This document shows, piece after piece, positions 23,528 to 36,167 of a DNA stretch of 64,000 bases. Position numbers and translations under genes: made by a program. Location of the stretch: contig CP114483.1 of assembly GCA_027186245.1 (NCBI GenBank), forward strand, positions 17,752,220 through 17,816,219. The letters run 5' to 3'. The notes under the pieces are model-generated. The model was not told the origin of the DNA. It saw only the letters and a list, made by a program, of their open reading frames with translations, and did not search any database. How positions within the stretch are numbered: position 1 is the stretch's first letter; each line of letters begins with the position of its first letter. This DNA comes from Coriaria nepalensis. Taxonomy: Eukaryota > Streptophyta > Magnoliopsida > Cucurbitales > Coriariaceae.

Positions 23528-26054
23528 ACTGAAAGAGATGCAATTATACGACTTTACGGCTAAAAAAACTGCATAGTTGCCTTCAATAGATCAATTGCAG
23601 GTTATGTGTGAAAGTCGTGTTTTAAATGCAAAAATATAATTGGTTCGACATGCTTTCAAATAATTTAATGATATGAGAAGACTGAATGATTTGCTTTTTA
23701 AGGCTAAAATAATGCATTGTTGTCTGCAATAGATTAATTGCAAGTTATGTAAGAAAATCATGTTTGAAGGGCGAAAATAGAATTCGTTAGAATTAATTTA
23801 GAATGATTTAATCACTACAAGAGACTCAATGACATGATTTTAAGGCTAAACAAATGCATTGTTGCCTTCGATAGATCAACTGCATGTTATGCACGAAACT
23901 CATGTTTATCGTGCAAATTTCGTATGAAGTGTTTTAGAATTATTTAATAACTGAAAGAGACGCAATTAGACGAGATTAAGGCCAAAAAAATGCATAGTTG
24001 CCTTCAATAGATCATTTGCAGGTTATGCATGAAAGTCGTGTATTAAATGCAAAAATATAATTGCTTCAACATGCTTTCAAATAATTTAATGATATGAAAA
24101 GACTGAATGATATGCTTTTTAAGGCTAAAATAATGCATTGTTGTCTGCAATAGATTAATTGCAAGTTATGTATGAAAATCATGTTTGAAGGGCGAAAATA
24201 GAATTCATTTGAATTAATTTAGAATGATTTAATCACTACAAGAGACTCAATGACATGATTTTAAGGCTAAACAAATGCATTGTTGCCTTCGATAGATCAA
24301 CTGCAAGTTATGCACGGAACTCATTTTTAAAGTGCGAATTTCATTCGAAGTGATTTAGAATGATTTATTGACTGAAGGAGATGCAATTATACGATTTACG
24401 GCTAAAAAAACTGCATAGTTGCCTTCAATAGATCAATTGCAGGTTATGTGTGAAAGGCGTGTTTTAAATGCAAAAATATAATTCGTTCGACATGCTTTCA
24501 AATAATTTAATGATATGAGAAGACTGAATGATATGCTTTTTAAGGCTAAAATAATGCATTGTTGTTTACAATAGATTAATTGCAAGTTATGTAAGAAAAT
24601 CATGTTTGAAGGGCGAAAATAGAATTCGTTAGAATTAATTTAGAATGATTTAATCACTACAAGAGACTCAATGACATGATTTTAAGGCTAAACAAATGCA
24701 TTGTTGCCTTCGATAGATCAACTGCAAGTTATGCACGAAACTCATGTTTATAGTGCAAATTTCGTTCGAAGTGTTTTAGAATTATTTAATAACTGAAAGA
24801 GACGCAATTATACGAGTTTAAGGCCTAAAAAATGCATAGTTGCCTTCAATAGATCATTTGTAGGTTATGCATGAAAGTCGTGTTTTAAATGCAAATATAT
24901 AATTGGTTCGACATGCTTTCAAATAATTTAATGATATGAAAAGACTGAATGATATGCTTTTTAAGGCTAAAATAATGCATTGTTGTATGCAATAGATTAA
25001 TTGCAAGTTATGTAAGAAAATCATGTTTGAAGGGCGAAAATAGAATTCGTTAGAATTAATTTAGAATGATTTAATCACTACAAGAGACTCAATGACATGA
25101 TTTTAAGGCTAAACAAATGCATTGTTGCCTTCGATAGATCAACTGCAAGTTATGCACGGAAGTCATGTTTAAAGTGCGAATTTCATTCGAAGTTATTTAG
25201 AATAATTTAATGACTGAAAGAGACGCAATTATACGAGTTTAAGGTTAAAAAAATGCATAGTTTCCTTCAATAGATCATTTGCAGGTTATGCATGAAAGTC
25301 GTGTTTTAAATGCAAAATTATAATTGGTTCGACATGCTTTCAAATAATTTAATGATATGAAAAGACTGAATGATATGGTTTTTAAGGCCAAAATAATCAA
25401 TTGTTGTCTGCAATAGATTAATTGCAACTTATGTAAGAAAATAATGTTTGAAAGGCGAAAATAGAATTCGTTCGAATTAATTTAGAAGGATTTAATCACT
25501 ACAAGAGACTCAACGACATGATTTTAAGGCTAAAGAAATGCATTGGTGCCTTCAATAGATCAACTGCAAGTTATGCACGAAAGTCATGTTTAAAGTGCGA
25601 ATTTCGTCCGAAGTTATTTAGAATGATTTAATGACTGAAAGAGACGCAATTATACGACTTTAAGGCTAAAAAAATGCAAAGTTGCCTTCAATAGATCATT
25701 TGCAGGTTATGCACGAAAGTCGTGTTTTAAATGCAAAAATGTGATTGGTTCGATATGCTTTCAAATAATTTAATGATATGAAAAGACTGAATGATATGCT
25801 TTTTAAAGCTAAAATAATGCATTGTTGTTTGCAATAGATTAATTGCAAGTTATTTAACAAAATGATGTTTGAAGGGCGAAAATAGAATTCGTTCGAATTA
25901 ATTTAGAATGATTTAATCACTACAAGAGACTCAATGACATGATTTTAAGGCTAAACAAATGCATTGTTGCCTTCGATAGATCAACTGCAAGTTATGCACG
26001 GAAGTCATGTTTAAAGTGCGAATTTCATTCGAAGTTATTTAGAATGATTTAATG
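23528..26054 (+). repeat. Six-trimer linker between cassettes 2 and 3
   Basis: Unit starts: 23528 P (GATTTGCTTT in B), 23950 Q (ATTAGACGAG), 24371 P (ACGATTTACGG, one base short), 24792 Y, 25213 R (AAGGTTAAAA), 25634 U (TTTAAAGCT and TTATTTAACAAAATG in B). The Y unit has AAGGCCTAA, TTTGTAGG and TGTATGC like class X units but lacks the doubled 23-mer. The linker lengthens the local period from 5,529 to 6,320 bp. Confidence 0.8.
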
Positions 26055-29000
26055 ACTGAAAGAGACGCAATGATACGAGTTTAAGGCTAAAAAAATGCAT
26101 AGTTTCCTTCAATAGATCATTTGCAGGTTATGCATGAAAGTCGTGTTTGAAATGCAAAATTATAATTGGTTCGACATGCTTTCAAATAATTTAATGATAT
26201 GAAAAGACTGAATGATATGGTTTTTAAGGCTAAAATAATCAATTGTTGTCTGCAATAGATTAATTGCAAGTTATGTAAGAAATTAATGTTTGAAGGGCAA
26301 AAATAGAATTCGTTCGAATTAATTTAGAAGGATTTAATCACTACAAGAGACTCAACGACATGATTTTAAGGCTAAAGAAATGCATTGGTGCCTTCAATAG
26401 ATCAACTGCAAGTTATGCACGAAAGTCATGTTTAAAGTGCGAATTTCGTCCGAAGTTATTTAGAATGATTTAATGACTGAAAGAGACGCAATTATACGAC
26501 TTTAAGGCTAAAAAAATGCAAAGTTGCCTTCAATAGATCATTTGCAGGTTATGCATGAAAGTCGCTTTTTAAATGCAAAAATATAATTGGTTCGACATGC
26601 TTTCAAATAATTTAATGATATGAAAAGACTGAATGATATGCTTTTTAAGGCTAAAATAATGCATTGTTGTCTGCAATAGATTAATTGCAAGTTATGTAAG
26701 AAAATCATGTTTGAAGGGTGAAAATAGAATTCATTAGAATTAATTTAGAATGATTTAATCACTACAAGAGACTCAATGACATGATTTTAAGGCTAAACAA
26801 ATGCATTGTTTCCTTCGATAGATCAACTGCAAGTTATGCACGGAACTCATATTTAATCTGTGAATTTCATTCGAAGTGATTTAGAGTGATTTAATGACTG
26901 AAGGAGATGCAATTATACGACTTTACGGCTAAAAAAACTGCATAGTTGCTTTCAATAGATCAATTGCAGGTTATGTGTGAAAGTCGTGTTTTAAATGCAA
27001 AAATATAATTGGTTCGACATGCTTTCAAATAATTTAATGATATGAGAAGACTGAATGATATGCTTTTTAAGGCTAAAATAATGCATTGTTGCCTGCAATA
27101 GATTAATTGCAAGTTATGTAAGAAAATCATGTTTGAAGGGCAAAAATAGAATTCGTTCGAATTAATTTAGAAGGATTTAATCACTACAAGAGACTCAACG
27201 ACATGATTTTAAGGCTAAAGAAATGCCTTGTTGCCTTCAATAGATCAACTGCAAGTTATGCACGAAAGTCATGTTTAAAGTGCGAATTTCATCCGAAGTT
27301 ATTTAGAATGATTTAATGACTGAAAGAGACGCAATTATACGACTTTAAGGCTAAAAAAATGCATAGTTGCCTTCAATAGCTCATTTGCAGGTTATGCATG
27401 AAAGTCGTGTTTTAAATGCAAAAATATAATTGGTTGGACATGCTTTCAAATAATTTAATGATAAGAAAAGATAGAATGATATGCTTTTTAAGGCTAAAAT
27501 AATGCATTGTTGTCTACAATAGATTAATTGCGAGTTATGTAAGAAAATCGTGTTTGAAGGGCGAAAATAGAATTCATTTGAATTAATTTAGAATGATTTA
27601 ATCACTACAAGAGACTCAATGACATGATTTTAAGGCTAAACAAATGCATTGTTGCCTTCGATAGATCAACTGCAAGTTATGCACGGAACTCATGTTTAAA
27701 GTGCGAATTTCATTCGAAGTGATTTAGAATGATTTAATGACTGAAAGAGATGCAATTATACGACTTTACGGCTAAAAAAGCTGCATAGTTGCCTTCAATA
27801 GATCAATTGAAGGTTATGTGTGAAAGTCGTCTTTTAAATGCAAAAATATAATTGGTTCGACATGCTTTCAAATAATTTAATGATATGAGAAGACTGAATG
27901 ATATGCTTTTTAAGGCTAAAATAATGCATTGTTGTCTGCAATAGATTAATTGCAAGTTATGTAAGAAAATCATGTTTGAAGGGCGAAAATAGAATTCGTT
28001 AGAATTAATGTAGAATGATTTAATCACTACAAGAGACTCAATGACATGATTTTAAGGCTAAACAAATGCATTGTTGCCTTCGATAGATCAACTGCATGTT
28101 ATGCACGAAACTCATGTTTATCGTGCAAATTTCGTTTGAAGTGTTTTAGAATTATTTAATAACTGAAAGAGACGCAATTATACGAGATTAAGGCCAAAAA
28201 AATGCATAGTTGCCTTCAATAGATCATTTGCAGGTTATGCATGAAAGTCGTGTTTTAAATGCAAAAATATAATTGGTTCGACATGCTTTCAAATAATTTA
28301 ATGATATGAAAAGACTGAATGATATGCTTTTTAAGGCTAAAATAATGCATTGTTGTCTGCAATAGATTAATTGCCAGTTATGTAAGAAAATCATGTTTGA
28401 AGGGCGAAAATAGAATTCATTTGAATTAATTTAGAATGATTTAATCACTACAAGAGACTCAATGACATGATTTTAAGGCTAAACAAATGCATTGTTGCCT
28501 TCGATAGATCAACTGCAAGTTATGCACGGAACTCATTTTTAAAGTGCGAATTTCATTGGAAGTGATTTAGAATGATTTAATGACTGATGGAGATGCAATT
28601 ATACGACTTTACGGCTAAAAAAACTGCATAGTTGCCTTCAATAGATCAATTGCAGGTTATGTGTGAAAGTCGTGTTTTAAATGCAAAAATATAATTGGTT
28701 CGACATGCTTTCAAATAATTTAATGATACGAGAAGACTGAATGATATGCTTTTTAAGGCTAAAATAATGCATTGTTGTCTGCAATAGATTAATTGCAAGT
28801 CATGTAAGAAAATCATGTTTGAAGGGCGAAAATAGAATACGTTAGAATTAATTTAGAATGATTTAATCACTACAAGAGACTCAATGACATGATTTTAAGG
28901 CTAAACAAATGCATTGTTGCCTTCGATAGATCAACTGCAAGTTATGCACGAAAGTCATGTTTAAAGTGCGAATTTTATTCGAAGTGATTTAGAATGATTT

Positions 29001-29847
29001 AATGACTGAAGGAGATGCAATTATCCGACTTTACGGCTAAAAAAACTGCATAGTTGCCTTCAATAGATCAATTGCAGGTTATGTGTGAAAGTCGTGTTTT
29101 AAATGCAAAAATATAAATGGTTCGACATGCTTTCAAATAATTTAATGATATGAGAAGACTGAATGATATGCTTTTTAAGGCTAAAATAATGCATTGTTGT
29201 CTGCAATAGATTAATTGCAAGTTATGTAAGAAAATCATGTATGAAGGGCAAAAATAGAATTCGTTAGAATTAATTTAGAATGATTTAATCACTACAAGAG
29301 ACTCAATGACATGATTTTAAGGCTAAACAAATGCATTGTTGCCTTCGATAGATCAACTGCAAGTTATGCACGAAACTCATGTTTATAGTGCAAATTTCGT
29401 TCGAAGTGTTTTAGAATGATTTAATAACTGAAAGAGACGCAATTATACGAGTTTAAGGCCAAAAAAATGCATAGTTGCCTTCAATAGGTCATTTGCAGGT
29501 TATGCATGAAAGTCGTGTTTTAAATGCAAAATTATAATTGGTTCGACATGCTTTCAAATAATTTAATGATATGAAAAGACTGAATGATATGCTTTTTAAG
29601 GCTAAAATAATGCATTGTTGTCTGCAATAGATTAATTGCAAGTTATGTAAGAAAATCATGTTTGAAGGACGAAAATAGAATTCATTTGAATTAATTTAGA
29701 ATGATTTAATCACTACAAGAGACTCAATGACATGATTTTAAGGCTAAACAAATGCATTGTTGCCTTCGATAGATCAACTGCAAGTTATGCACGGAACTCA
29801 TGTTTAAAGTGCGAATTTCATTCGAAGTGATTTAGAATGATTTAATG
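26055..29847 (+). repeat. Nine-trimer cassette, copy 3 (3,793 bp)
   Basis: Unit starts: 26055, 26476, 26897, 27319, 27740, 28162, 28583, 29005, 29427. It follows copy 2 at a 6,320-bp offset. Its seventh unit (28583) reads CTGCATAG and TTTTAAATGC where copies 1 and 2 read CTGCAGAG and TTTTAATTGC. A private change GTATGAAGG is at about 29239. Confidence 0.87.
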
Positions 29848-32800
29848 ACTGAAAGAGATGCAATTATACGACTTTACGGCTAAAAAAACTGCATAGTTGC
29901 CTTCAATAGATCAATTGCAGGTTATGTGTGAAAGTCGTGTTTTAAATGCAAAAATATAATTGGTTCGACATGCTTTCAAATAATTTAATGATATGAGAAG
30001 ACTGAATGATTTGCTTTTTAAGGCTAAAATAATGCATTGTTGTCTGCAATAGATTAATTGCAAGTTATGTAAGAAAATCATGTTTGAAGGGCGAAAATAG
30101 AATTCGTTAGAATTAATTTAGAATGATTTAATCACTACAAGAGACTCAATGACATGATTTTAAGGCTAAACAAATGCATTGTTGCCTTCGATAGATCAAC
30201 TGCATGTTATGCACGAAACTCATGTTTATCGTGCAAATTTCGTATGAAGTGTTTTAGAATTATTTAATAACTGAAAGAGACGCAATTATACGAGATTAAG
30301 GCCAAAAAAATGCATAGTTGCCTTCAATAGATCATTTGCAGGTTATGCATGAAAGTCGTGTTTTAAATGCAAAAATATAATTGCTTCAACATGCTTTCAA
30401 ATAATTTAATGATATGAAAAGACTGAATGATATGCTTTTTAAGGCTAAAATAATGCATTGTTGTCTGCAATAGATTAATTGCAAGTTATGTATGAAAATC
30501 ATGTTTGAAGGGCGAAAATAGAATTCATTTGAATTAATTTAGAATGATTTAATCACTACAAGAGACTCAATGACATGATTTTAAGGCTAAACAAATGCAT
30601 TGTTGCCTTCGATAGATCAACTGCAAGTTATGCACGGAACTCATTTTTAAAGTGCGAATTTCATTCGAAGTGATTTAGAATGATTTATTGACTGAAGGAG
30701 ATGCAATTATACGATTTACGGCTAAAAAAACTGCATAGTTGCCTTCAATAGATCAATTGCAGGTTATGTGTGAAAGGCGTGTTTTAAATGCAAAAATATA
30801 ATTCGTTCGACATGCTTTCAAATAATTTAATGATATGAGAAGACTGAATGATATGCTTTTTAAGGCTAAAATAATGCATTGTTCTTTACAATAGATTAAT
30901 TGCAAGTTATGTAAGAAAATCATGTTTGAAGGGCGAAAATAGAATTCGTTAGAATTAATTTAGAATGATTTAATCACTACAAGAGACTCAATGACATGAT
31001 TTTAAGGCTAAACAAATGCATTGTTGCCTTCGATAGATCAACTGCAAGTTATGCACGGAAGTCATGTTTAAAGTGCGAATTTCATTCGAAGTTATTTAGA
31101 ATGATTTAATGACTGAAAGAGACGCAATTATACGAGTTTAAGGTTAAAAAAATGCATAGTTTCCTTCAATAGATCATTTGCAGGTTATGCATGAAAGTCG
31201 TGTTTTAAATGCAAAATTATAATTGGTTCGACATGCTTTCAAATAATTTAATGATATGAAAAGACTGAATGATATGGTTTTTAAGGCCAAAATAATCAAT
31301 TGTTGTCTGCAATAGATTAATTGCAACTTATGTAAGAAAATAATGTTTGAAAGGCGAAAATAGAATTCGTTCGAATTAATTTAGAAGGATTTAATCACTA
31401 CAAGAGACTCAACGACATGATTTTAAGGCTAAAGAAATGCATTGGTGCCTTCAATAGATCAACTGCAAGTTATGCACGAAAGTCATGTTTAAAGTGCGAA
31501 TTTCGTCCGAAGTTATTTAGAATGATTTAATGACTGAAAGAGACGCAATTATACGACTTTAAGGCTAAAAAAATGCAAAGTTGCCTTCAATAGATCATTT
31601 GCAGGTTATGCACGAAAGTCGTGTTTTAAATGCAAAAATGTAATTGGTTCGACATGCTTTCAAATAATTTAATGATATGAAAAGACTGAATGATATGCTT
31701 TTTAAAGCTAAAATAATGCATTGTTGTTTGCAATAGATTAATTGCAAGTTATTTAACAAAATGATGTTTGAAGGGCGAAAATAGAATTCGTTCGAATTAA
31801 TTTAGAATGATTTAATCACTACAAGAGACTCAATGACATGATTTTAAGGCTAAACAAATGCATTGTTGCCTTCGATAGATCAACTGCAAGTTATGCACGG
31901 AAGTCATGTTTAAAGTGCGAATTTCATTCGAAGTTATTTAGAATGATTTAATGACTGAAAGAGACGCAATTATACGAGTTTAAGGCTAAAAAAATGCATA
32001 GTTTCCTTCAATAGATCATTTGCAGGTTATGCATGAAAGTCGTGTTTTAAATGCAAAATTATAATTGGTTCGACATGCTTTCAAATAATTTAATGATATG
32101 AAAAGACTGAATGATATGCTTTTTAAGGCTAAAATAATGCATTGTTGTCTGCAATAGATTAATTGCAAGTTATGTATGAAAATCATGTTTGAAGGGCGAA
32201 AATAGAATTCGTTAGAATTAATTTAGAATGATTTAATCACTACAAGAGACTCAATGACATGATTTTAAGGCTAAACAAATGCATTGTTGCCTTCGATAGA
32301 TCAACTGCAAGTTATGCACGAAACTCATGTTTATAGTGCAAATTTCGTTCGAAGTGTTTTAGAATTATTTAATAACTGAAAGAGACGCAATTATACGAAT
32401 TTAAGGCCTAAAAAATGCATAGTTGCCTTCAATAGATCATTTGTAGGTTATGCATGAAAGTCGTGTTTTAAATGCAAATATATAATTGGTTCGACATGCT
32501 TTCAAATAATTTAATGATATGAAAAGACTGAATGATATGCTTTTTAAGGCTAAAATAATGCATTGTTGTATGCAATAGATTAATTGCAAGTTATGTAAGA
32601 AAATCATGTTTGAAGGGCGAAAATAGAATTCGTTAGAATTAATTTAGAATGATTTAATCACTACAAGAGACTCAATGACATGATTTTAAGGCTAAACAAA
32701 TGCATTGTTGCCTTCGATAGATCAACTGCATGTTATGCACGAAACTCATGTTTAAAGTGCGAATTTCATTGGAAGTGATTTAGAATGATTTAATGACTGA

Positions 32801-33638
32801 TGGAGATGCAATTATACGACTTTACGGCTAAAAAAACTGCATAGTTGCCTTCAATAGATCAATTGCAGGTTATGTGTGAAAGTCGTGTTTTAAATGCAAA
32901 AATATAATTGGTTCGACATGCTTTCAAATAATTTAATGATATGAGAAGACTGAATGATTTGCTTTTTAAGGCTAAAATAATGCATTGTTGTCTGCAATAG
33001 ATTAATTGCAAGTTATGTAAGAAAATCATGTTTGAAGGGCGAAGATAGAATTCGTTAGAATTAATTTAGAATGATTTAATCACTACAAGAGACTCAATGA
33101 CATGATTTTAAGGCTAAACAAATGCATTGTTGCCTTCGATAGATCAACTGCATGTTATGCACGAAACTCATGTTTATCGTGCAAATTTCGTATGAAGTGT
33201 TTTAGAATTATTTAATAACTGAAAGAGACGCAATTATACGAGATTAAGGCCAAAAAAATGCATAGTTGCCTTCAATAGATCATTTGCAGGTTATGCATGA
33301 AAGTCGTGTTTTAAATGCAAAAATATAATTGCTTCAACATGCTTTCAAATAATTTAATGATATGAAAAGACTGAATGATATGCTTTTTAAGGCTAAAATA
33401 ATGCATTGTTGTCTGCAATAGATTAATTGCAAGTTATGTATGAAAATCATGTTTGAAGGGCGAAAATAGAATTCATTTGAATTAATTTAGAATGATTTAA
33501 TCACTACAAGAGACTCAATGACATGATTTTAAGGCTAAACAAATGCATTGTTGCCTTCGATAGATCAACTGCAAGTTATGCACGAAAGTCATGTTTAAAG
33601 TGCGAATTTCATCCGAAGTTATTTAGAATGATTTAATG
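29848..33638 (+). repeat. Nine-trimer rearranged linker between cassettes 3 and 4
   Basis: Unit starts: 29848 P, 30270 Q, 30691 P, 31112 R, 31533 U, 31954 R, 32375 Y, 32796 P, 33218 Q. Up to 30691 it copies the linker at 23528 with an offset of 6,320 bp; the Y unit is then missing and R and U follow with an offset of 5,899 bp. From 31954 on, units are hybrids: R with a TTATGTATGAAAATC B subunit (31954), Y with a C ending CATTGGAAG (32375), and P mixing GACTGATGG with GATTTGC (32796). Unit 33218 switches inside C to the type that precedes the TAGCTC unit. At least three exchanges are needed. Confidence 0.75.
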
Positions 33639-36167
33639 ACTGAAAGAGACGCAATTATACGACTTTAAGGCTAAAAAAATGCATAGTTGCCTTCAATAGC
33701 TCATTTGCAGGTTATGCATGAAAGTCGTGTTTTAAATGCAAAAATATAATTGGTTGGACATGCTTTCAAATAATTTAATGATAAGAAAAGATAGAATGAT
33801 ATGCTTTTTAAGGCTAAAATAATGCATTGTTGTCTACAATAGATTAATTGCGAGTTATGTAAGAAAATCGTGTTTGAAGGGCGAAAATAGAATTCATTTG
33901 AATTAATTTAGAATGATTTAATCACTACAAGAGACTCAATGACATGATTTTAAGGCTAAACAAATGCATTGTTGCCTTCGATAGATCAACTGCAAGTTAT
34001 GCACGGAACTCATGTTTAAAGTGCGAATTTCATTCGAAGTGATTTAGAATGATTTAATGACTGAAAGAGATGCAATTATACGACTTTACGGCTAAAAAAG
34101 CTGCATAGTTGCCTTCAATAGATCAATTGAAGGTTATGTGTGAAAGTCGTGTTTTAAATGCAAAAATATAATTGGTTCGACATGCTTTCAAATAATTTAA
34201 TGATATGAGAAGACTGAATGATATGCTTTTTAAGGCTAAAATAATGCATTGTTGTCTGCAATAGATTAATTGCAAGTTATGTAAGAAAATCATGTTTGAA
34301 GGGCGAAAATAGAATTCGTTAGAATTAATGTAGAATGATTTAATCACTACAAGAGACTCAATGACATGATTTTAAGGCTAAACAAATGCATTGTTGCCTT
34401 CGATAGATCAACTGCATGTTATGCACGAAACTCATGTTTATCGTGCAAATTTCGTTTGAAGTGTTTTAGAATTATTTAATAACTGAAAGAGACGCAATTA
34501 TACGAGATTAAGGCCAAAAAAATGCATAGTTGCCTTCAATAGATCATTTGCAGGTTATGCATGAAAGTCGTGTTTTAAATGCAAAAATATAATTGGTTCG
34601 ACATGCTTTCAAATAATTTAATGATATGAAAAGACTGAATGATATGCTTTTTAAGGCTAAAATAATGCATTGTTGTCTGCAATAGATTAATTGCCAGTTA
34701 TGTAAGAAAATCATGTTTGAAGGGCGAAAATAGAATTCATTTGAATTAATTTAGAATGATTTAATCACTACAAGAGACTCAATGACATGATTTTAAGGCT
34801 AAACAAATGCATTGTTGCCTTCGATAGATCAACTGCAAGTTATGCACGGAACTCATTTTTAAAGTGCGAATTTCATTGGAAGTGATTTAGAATGATTTAA
34901 TGACTGATGGAGATGCAATTATACGACTTTACGGCTAAAAAAACTGCAGAGTTGCCTTCAATAGATCAATTGCAGGTTATGTGTGAAAGTCGTGTTTTAA
35001 ATGCAAAAATATAATTGGTTCGACATGCTTTCAAATAATTTAATGATACGAGAAGACTGAATGATATGCTTTTTAAGGCTAAAATAATGCATTGTTGTCT
35101 GCAATAGATTAATTGCAAGTCATGTAAGAAAATCATGTTTGAAGGGCGAAAATAGAATACGTTAGAATTAATTTAGAATGATTTAATCACTACAAGAGAC
35201 TCAATGACATGATTTTAAGGCTAAACAAATGCATTGTTGCCTTCGATAGATCAACTGCAAGTTATGCACGAAAGTCATGTTTAAAGTGCGAATTTTATTC
35301 GAAGTGATTTAGAATGATTTAATGACTGAAGGAGATGCAATTATCCGACTTTACGGCTAAAAAAACTGCATAGTTGCCTTCAATAGATCAATTGCAGGTT
35401 ATGTGTGAAAGTCGTGTTTTAAATGCAAAAATATAAATGGTTCGACATGCTTTCAAATAATTTAATGATATGAGAAGACTGAATGATATGCTTTTTAAGG
35501 CTAAAATAATGCATTGTTGTCTGCAATAGATTAATTGCAAGTTATGTAAGAAAATCATGTTTGAAGGGCAAAAATAGAATTCGTTAGAATTAATTTAGAA
35601 TGATTTAATCACTACAAGAGACTCAATGACATGATTTTAAGGCTAAACAAATGCATTGTTGCCTTCGATAGATCAACTGCAAGTTATGCACGAAACTCAT
35701 GTTTATAGTGCAAATTTCGTTCGAAGTGTTTTAGAATGATTTAATAACTGAAAGAGACGCAATTATACGAGTTTAAGGCCAAAAAAATGCATAGTTGCCT
35801 TCAATAGGTCATTTGCAGGTTATGCATGAAAGTCGTGTTTTAAATGCAAAATTATAATTGGTTCGACATGCTTTCAAATAATTTAATGATATGAAAAGAC
35901 TGAATGATATGCTTTTTAAGGCTAAAATAATGCATTGTTGTCTGCAATAGATTAATTGCAAGTTATGTAAGAAAATCATGTTTGAAGGACGAAAATAGAA
36001 TTCATTTGAATTAATTTAGAATGATTTAATCACTACAAGAGACTCAATGACATGATTTTAAGGCTAAACAAATGCATTGTTGCCTTCGATAGATCAACTG
36101 CAAGTTATGCACGGAACTCATGTTTAAAGTGCGAATTTCATTCGAAGTGATTTAGAATGATTTAATG
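33639..36167 (+). repeat. Partial nine-trimer cassette, copy 4 (last six units)
   Basis: Order U-P-Q-P-P-Q with starts 33639, 34060, 34482, 34903, 35325 and 35747. It matches units 4-9 of the cassette, including GATAGAATG, GCTGCATAG, CTGCAGAG, TTATCCGAC and AATAGGTCATTT. The first three units (R-U-P) are missing, cut off by the exchange in the preceding C subunit. Its fourth unit has CTGCAGAG but TTTTAAATGC, a state between cassettes 1-2 and cassette 3. Confidence 0.83.
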
